DNA of 64,000 nt from Staphylotrichum longicolle (lineage: Eukaryota > Ascomycota > Sordariomycetes > Sordariales > Chaetomiaceae): contig JAHCVI010000001.1 of assembly GCA_019096155.1 (NCBI GenBank), forward strand, positions 13,851,243-13,915,242, in the 5' to 3' direction. Made by a program: the position numbers and the translations under genes. Below the pieces are notes generated by a model that saw only the letters and a program-made list of their open reading frames with translations, ran no database searches and was not told the origin of the DNA. Positions 57,654 to 64,000 of the stretch are shown in pieces; the stretch's first letter is position 1; every line of letters starts with the position of its first letter.

Positions 57654-60600
57654 ATGGCGGGCTCCGGCGACTCGGATCCCACGCGGATCGCCATCCTGGG
57701 CAAGGACAACATCGTCGTCGACCACGGCATCTGGCTGCGCTTTGTGACTCACGACCTGCTCCAGAACCTGCAGTCGTCCACCTACGTCCTCATCACCGAC
57801 ACGAACCTCTACCAGACCTACGTGCCCCCCTTCCAGGCCGTCTTCGACAAGGCCGCCCCCAAAGATGCCCGCCTGCTCACCTACGCCATCCCCCCCGGCG
57901 AGTACTCCAAGGGCCGCGAGACCAAGGCCGAGATCGAGGACTGGATGCTCGCCCAGGCATGCACCCGCGACACCGTCATCATCGCCCTCGGCGGCGGCGT
58001 TATTGGCGACATGATCGGATACGTTGCCGCCACCTTCATGCGCGGCGTCCGCTTCGTGCAGGTGCCCACCACCCTGCTCGCCATGGTTGACTCATCCATC
58101 GGCGGCAAGACGGCCATCGACGTGCCCATGGGCAAGAACCTGATCGGCGCCTTCTGGCAGCCCCAGCGCATCTACATCGACCTCGCCTTCCTCGAGACCC
58201 TCCCCGTGCGCGAGTTCATCAACGGCATGGCCGAGGTCATCAAGACGGCCGCCATCTGGGACGAGTCCGAGTTCACCGCCCTCGAAGAGAACGCCTCCGC
58301 CATCCTCGAGGCCATCCGCTCCAAGGCATCGAGCCCCTCGGCTCGCCTCGCTCCCATCCGCCACATACTCAAGCGCATTGTTCTGGGCTCTGCCCGCGTC
58401 AAGGCCGAGGTCGTCTCGTCCGACGAGCGCGAGGGCGGCCTTCGCAACCTGCTCAACTTTGGCCACTCGATTGGCCACGCCTACGAAGCCATCCTGGCGC
58501 CTCAGGTTCTGCACGGCGAGTGCGTCGCCATCGGCATGGTCAAGGAGGCCGAGTTGGCCCGCTTCCTCGGCGTCCTCCGCCCCGGCGCCGTTGCTCGCCT
58601 TACCAAATGCATCGCGAGCTACGAACTGCCCACCTCGGTGCATGATAAGCGCATCGCCCGCTTGTCGGCTAGTAAGGAGTGCCCCGTCGATGTGCTCCTG
58701 CAAAAGATGGCCGTCGACAAGAAGAATGAGGGCCGCAAGAAGAAGATTGTGCTGCTCTCGGCCATCGGCAAGACGTACGAGCCCAAGGCCACCGTGGTCG
58801 ATGACCGCGCCATCCAGATCGTCTTGTCTCCGTCCATCAGGGTCACACCGGGTGTTCCCAAGGACCTCGCCGTCAGCGTGACCCCCCCGGGCTCCAAGAG
58901 CATCTCTAACCGCGCTCTGATCCTGGCTGCCCTCGGAGAGGGCACCACGCGCATTCACGGGCTCCTCCACTCGGATGACACGCAGTTCATGCTGACTGCC
59001 ATCGGTCAGCTCCAAGGCGCCACCTACTCTTGGGAGGATGCGGGAGAAGTCCTTGTCGTCAAGGGCAAGGGCGGCAAGCTGCAGGCCAGCAGCGAGCCTC
59101 TGTATCTTGGCAACGCCGGCACCGCCTCGCGCTTCCTCACGTCTGTTGTCGCGCTCTGCGCGCCGACGTCTGTGTCCTCCACGGTCTTGACGGGCAACGC
59201 AAGGATGAAGGTGCGCCCGATCGGCCCGCTTGTCGATGCTCTGCGCGCCAACGGCGTGGCCGTCAAGTACCTGGAGAAAGAGAAGAGCTTGCCAGTTCAG
59301 GTGGATGCCAACGCCGGCTTTGCTGGCGGCCTGATCGAACTCGCTGCCACTGTCTCGTCGCAGTATGTCTCGTCCATCTTGATGGCTGCCCCGTACGCAC
59401 ACAAGCCCGTGACGCTCCGCCTGGTGGGCGGCAAGCCCATCTCGCAGCCGTACATCGATATGACCACCGCCATGATGGCCGCCTTTGGCGTCAAGGTCGA
59501 GAGGTCCACTGAGGACCCCAACACCTACCACATCCCCCAGGGCGTCTACAAGAACCCGGCCGACTATGTCATTGAGAGCGACGCTAGCTCCGCCACCTAC
59601 CCCTTGGCCGTTGCCGCCATCACCGGAACGACCTGCACCATTCCGAACATCGGTTCGAGCTCGCTCCAGGGAGATGCCCGTTTTGCCGTCGACGTTCTCC
59701 GCCCGATGGGCTGCACTGTTGAGCAGACAAGCACTTCGACCACCGTCACTGGGCCACCCATCGGAACGCTCAAGGCCATCAAACACGTCGACATGGAGCC
59801 CATGACGGACGCTTTCCTGACGGCCTCGGTGCTTGCCGCTGTGGCTTCGGGGACGACCCAGATTACCGGAATCGCGAACCAGCGCGTCAAGGAATGCAAC
59901 CGCATCAAGGCCATGAATGACCAGCTGGCCAAGTTTGGTGTGCATTGCAACGAGCTCGAGGATGGCATTGAGGTGACGGGGAAGCCCATCAGCGAGTTGC
60001 AGAACCCCACCGAGGGCATCTACTGCTATGATGACCACCGTGTCGCCATGAGCTTTGGCGTGCTGTCGACCGTCTCCCCGCACCCCGTCCTCATTCTCGA
60101 GCGGGAGTGCACCGCCAAGACGTGGCCCGGGTGGTGGGATATCATGTCGCAGGCCTTCCATGTCCACTTGGAGGGAGAGGAAGACCCGACTGCCAAGCAC
60201 GTCGTCAAGCCATCTCGCTCGGGTACCGACCGATCGATCTTTGTCATCGGCATGCGGGGCGCTGGCAAGTCGACTGCAGGCCGGTGGATGTCTCAGATTC
60301 TGAAGAGGCCCTTGATCGATCTGGATGTCGAGCTAGAGAGGAGAGAGGGCATGACCATTCCCGAGATCATCCGTGGCGAGCGCGGCTGGGAGGGTTTCCG
60401 AAAGGCCGAGCTCGATCTCCTCGAGGATGTGATCAAGAACCAGTCCAAGAACCACATCTTCTCGTGTGGCGGTGGGATCGTCGAGACCGAGGAGGCGCGC
60501 AAGATGCTCATCGCGTACCAGAAGAGCGGTGGTTGTGTTCTCATGGTGCACCGCGATACCGACCAGGTCGTCGAGTATCTGATGCGCGATAAGACACGCC

Positions 60601-62452
60601 CGGCTTACTCGGAGAACATCCGGGAGGTCTACTACCGCCGCAAGCCCTGGTTCGAGGAGTGCAGCAACTTCCAGTACCACAGCCCGCACCTAGACGGCTC
60701 TGAGGCGCTGCTCGAGCCCCCTGCCGACTTCAGCCGCTTCCTTTCCGTCATCTGCGGTCAGTCGGCGCACCTGGAGGACGTCCGCAAGAAGAAGCACTCC
60801 TTCTTTGTCTCGCTGACCGTCCCCAATGTTGCCACGGCGCTCGATCTCATCCCGAGAGCGGTGGTGGGATCCGACGCCGTGGAGCTGCGCGTGGACTTGC
60901 TGGAGAGCTACGACCCCGAGTTTGTCGCTCGCCAGGTCGCCCTGCTCCGATCAGCAGCCAAAATCCCCATCGTCTACACGGTGCGGACAGTCAGCCAAGG
61001 GGGCAGGTTCCCCGACGACGACTTCAAGCTGGCCAGCCAGCTGTACCAGGTCGGTCTGCGCACTGGAGTCGAGTACCTTGACTTGGAGATGACGATGCCG
61101 GGCGAGATCCTCGATGCCGTGACCGAGGCCAAGGGGTTCACGCGGATCATCGCGTCTCACCACGATCCCCAGTGCAAGCTGTCGTGGAGGAACGGATCCT
61201 GGATTCCCTTCTACAGCAAGGCGTTGCAGTACGGCGACATCATCAAGCTGGTGGGCATGGCCCGTGAGATTGGCGACAACTTTGCTCTCACCAACTTCAA
61301 GACGAAGATGCTCGCTGCCCACGACACCCCCATGATTGCGCTGAACATGGGCTCCGCGGGCAAGCTCAGCCGGGTGCTCAACGGCTTCATGACGCCTGTC
61401 TCTCACCCGGAACTGCCGGCCAAGGCGGCCCCTGGCCAGCTCTCGGCTGCTGAGATTCGGCAGGCGCTTTCCCTCACCGGCGAGCTCGAGTCGCAGTCTC
61501 TGTACCTTTTCGGCAAGCCCATCAGCTCGTCGCGCTCGCCGGCGCTGCACAACACGTTGTTCAAGGCGACTGGCCTGCCCCATCACTACTCGTGCTTCGA
61601 GACGGACGTCGCCACCGACGTGCAGGATCTCATCCGGTCCCCCTACTTTGGGGGTGCCTCGGTGACGATCCCCCTCAAGCTCGACATCATGCCCCTGCTG
61701 GACGAGGTCTCGGACGCCGCGCGAGCCATCGGTGCCGTTAACACCATCATCCCCGTGCCGTCGGCCGACAGCGACAAGCCCGCCCTGCTCGGCGATAACA
61801 CCGACTGGATGGGCATGGTCTTCTCGCTGCGCTCCGCCGGCCTCGTCCAGCCGACCGAGGCGGCCCCGGGCGCCGCCATGGTCGTCGGCTCCGGCGGCAC
61901 CACGCGCGCCGCCATCTACGCACTGCACTCGCTGGGTTACGCGCCCATCTACGTTGTCGCGCGGACGCCGGAGCGCGTGAAGGAGCTGTCGGAGGGATTC
62001 GCAGCCGAGTACCAGATCCAGCGGCTCGCCACGCCCGAGGAGGTGACGGCCGTCGCGCAGAAGGACGCGCTGCCGACCGTGGTCATCAGCACGATCCCGG
62101 CGGACAAACCCATCGACTCGGGCATGCGCGAGGTGCTGGTGACGGCGCTGCACGCCAGCGGCGCGGGGGATAAGAGCAAGGCCGGACCCCGCGTGCTGCT
62201 GGAGATGGCGTACATGCCCAGGCACACGCCGCTGATGCAGCTGGCGGAGGATGCCGGGTGGAAGACGATCCCCGGGTTGGAGGTGCTTGCTGCGCAGGGG
62301 TGGTATCAGGTATGTGTCCAATCTTCCCTCTTTCGAGGCTGGAAGTATTTGAATCTGGCGATGCTAACGAGACGCAGTTCCAACTCTGGACGGGCATCAC
62401 GCCGCTGTACGCCGACGCGCGGGCTGCGGTGCTGGGCAATGAGGCTGCGTAG
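57654..62452 (+). CDS. aro1: Pentafunctional AROM polypeptide
   Basis: Exon 1 is 57654-62309 and exon 2 is 62378-62452, with a 68-nt intron (GTATGT donor, CTAAC branch), giving 1576 residues. Five enzymes of the shikimate pathway follow in the usual fungal order. 3-dehydroquinate synthase (about 1-390) contains GGGVIGDMIGY. EPSP synthase (about 400-850) contains TPPGSKSISNRAL and LGNAGTASRFLTS. Shikimate kinase (about 862-1055) contains P-loop GMRGAGKSTAGRW. Type I dehydroquinase (about 1065-1285) has a Schiff-base Lys near 1198 and His 1169-1170 in ASHHDPQ. Shikimate dehydrogenase (about 1290-1576) contains SRSPALHNTLF and GSGGTTRAAIYAL. Together they turn DAHP into EPSP in the cytosol, feeding aromatic amino-acid synthesis. 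All motifs look intact. Confidence 0.98.
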
Positions 62453-64000
62453 ACGGGGACGGGAGGCTTGTGGGAGAGGATAGACAGACCCGTCCAGCAA
62501 TTCGTCCGTTGGATGGGATTGGCTGTGTGCTTGTCTGGTGGTGGTTTTCGATTCAAACTTTTATTACCCTAGTTTCGTACACGGAGGTTGTCTGCGCGTG
62601 GCTTTACGGCTGCGTTGTGGGTGGTCATAGAAAAAAAAATAAGACGGTGGTTTTTATCGTTAGGGGCTCAGTACTGTCTTGCTGCATCCGTTTACTGTGT
62701 AGAAACATGGTGGTAGTTCTGGCTGGCTGGTGTGCGTGTTGGACTTGGCATGTGGATGTCTCTCTCTGGTGCATGTGTTCTTTTATATTGTGCTCTCGTC
62801 TGCTTCAGGACTGTTTCTCCCTAAAGAATCCAGTAGTAGTTCCTTGGGTGTCTTGTCTTTTTCATCCTCATAAACATTTCTCACCCAATTCCCCTTGTGT
62901 TCAGCGCATCCCATTGACGCTCCTCTCTGGACGACAAGGGGGCTAGACGGAGTCCCAGCAGCCATGTGGGCATCTGTGATATCAATACCACCATTAGGGT
63001 TCGCATTAAGGTTCTGACATGCCCTGCAGGTGATCGGCATTTTCCATCCCAAGTACCTCATACTTCGGCGCGGTATGGTTGGTGTCTTTTTGTTCGAAGG
63101 TTTTGTCCCAAGGTTGCATTCGCGCTGGAAGTGTGGAGGGGGGTGCAATGTGGATTCCCTTCCGGTTTGTTGATTGTTCTCTGCTGTCCCGTCACCACAC
63201 ACGGCTGCCCGTTTCTCCACTGAGATCACCCCAAGACTAGGGCGATCAGCGTCATGGACCTTTTCTTCACAACCCCCTTTCCCCAATCAAAACGGGAACG
63301 GTTTTTTTTTCCCCCATGGCTCAATTGGGCATTCAGATCGTTGAGATGAGTGTGGGAATAAATTCGCCGAGGTTCGGGGTAGGGCACGCCCAGACAGACG
63401 GAAACTGACTGGGGTCAGCAGAGCCCCCCCCGTTTTGCAATGACATGCCATGTGGCGTCATGAAAGCAGCCCATGCCATGCCACCCCACCACACACCACA
63501 CACGCTCACACAACGGTCGAGGGGGTAGGAATAAGGTTGGTGTGTGTGTTGGGTGCGTGTGTGTGTGTGGGAGGGAGGGATGGATGCCGTAAAGCCAGAT
63601 CCCGAATCCCCAAGTCTGGGCCGATGTAATCAGTTGACACTGTCGTTTTTTGGGTCGTTTGCTGCGGGCCGTTGCTGCATCTTGTCGTCAATTCGGAGAG
63701 TAAGGACAGTCCAAGTCGGTTATGGTCAGTCCACTCGGGTCTTTTTGGCGGGCTGAGTCGCAGATCTTTTCTTGGGTTCCCGTTTTTGTGTTGATGATGT
63801 CTGATGGAGATTGTTCCCAACCCGCAGTGCAGTACTTGGGTTGACTACATGGACATGCCGCTGCATGGCGCATCATCACCAAAACAACAACTGTCACCCA
63901 TGCTTCCTCCCCTCTCCTTCTTACACGCACGTAACTGGTAGTTTCCACCCAAAATCGAATTACTGTAACCAAAGTCACTCTACCACCTCCTTGTACTCTT
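62453..64000. other. Intergenic, downstream of AROM
   Basis: No supportable gene to the window end. The AROM 3' flank is at the left; CA/GT-rich stretches lie around 63480-63570. Confidence 0.5.

Noticed and set aside
58088..58094. Perfect TGACTCA (Gcn4/CPC1 palindrome)
   Set aside because: It lies inside AROM and simply encodes the conserved Val-Asp-Ser-Ser of the dehydroquinate synthase domain.
58092..60200. A 702-codon open frame on the minus strand opposite AROM
   Set aside because: A shadow of GC-rich wobble positions in the AROM coding strand; the plus frame carries all five enzyme motifs.

Overview
The window is nuclear DNA of a filamentous ascomycete (Pezizomycotina), most likely a Sordariomycete. 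The genes are split by short introns of about 50-100 nt with GTRNGT donors and CTAAC-type branch sites. Wobble positions are GC-rich. Histone H3 and H4 form a divergent pair with three exons each, and shikimate synthesis is carried by one pentafunctional AROM protein. I called 14 protein-coding genes by following frames, splice sites and conserved motifs by eye. No rRNA, tRNA, CRISPR array or intact transposon was seen.

Layout. 0.8-1.9 kb (-): a C2H2-type zinc-finger protein with an unresolved 5' end. 3.2-6.3 kb (+): a DDHD-domain lipase. 6.3-23.7 kb: a gene-poor tract broken only by a C2H2 transcription factor at 12.5-13.8 kb (-), which carries an apparent one-base frameshift. 23.7-39.7 kb is a dense housekeeping block: TFIIH helicase Rad3/XPD (+), U4/U6 splicing factor Prp3 (-), the largest RNA polymerase I subunit (+), a kappa-class glutathione transferase (+), then histones H3 (-) and H4 (+). 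39.7-47 kb is sparse and partly AT-richer, holding one small cysteine-rich secreted protein (+). 47.0-48.6 kb (+): a hexose transporter with a one-base frameshift near its start. 51.3-53.0 kb (+): an amino-acid permease. 53.3-56.1 kb (-): an RVT, that is, a stand-alone reverse-transcriptase-related cellular gene. 57.7-62.5 kb (+): AROM.

The most unusual gene is the RVT at 53.3-56.1 kb. It is a three-exon, 909-residue reverse-transcriptase-like protein with an intact catalytic Asp pair, an N-terminal coiled coil and an acidic insertion, and no transposon parts around it. It lies between an amino-acid permease and the aromatic amino-acid enzyme AROM, and shares a 1.5-kb divergent promoter region with AROM. 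Because fungal rvt genes are reported to respond to amino-acid stress, this neighbourhood is worth testing as a co-regulated unit; the link here is inference.

Limits: exon boundaries come from motif continuity and consensus splice sites, not transcripts. Functional names rest on remembered family motifs, not a database search.
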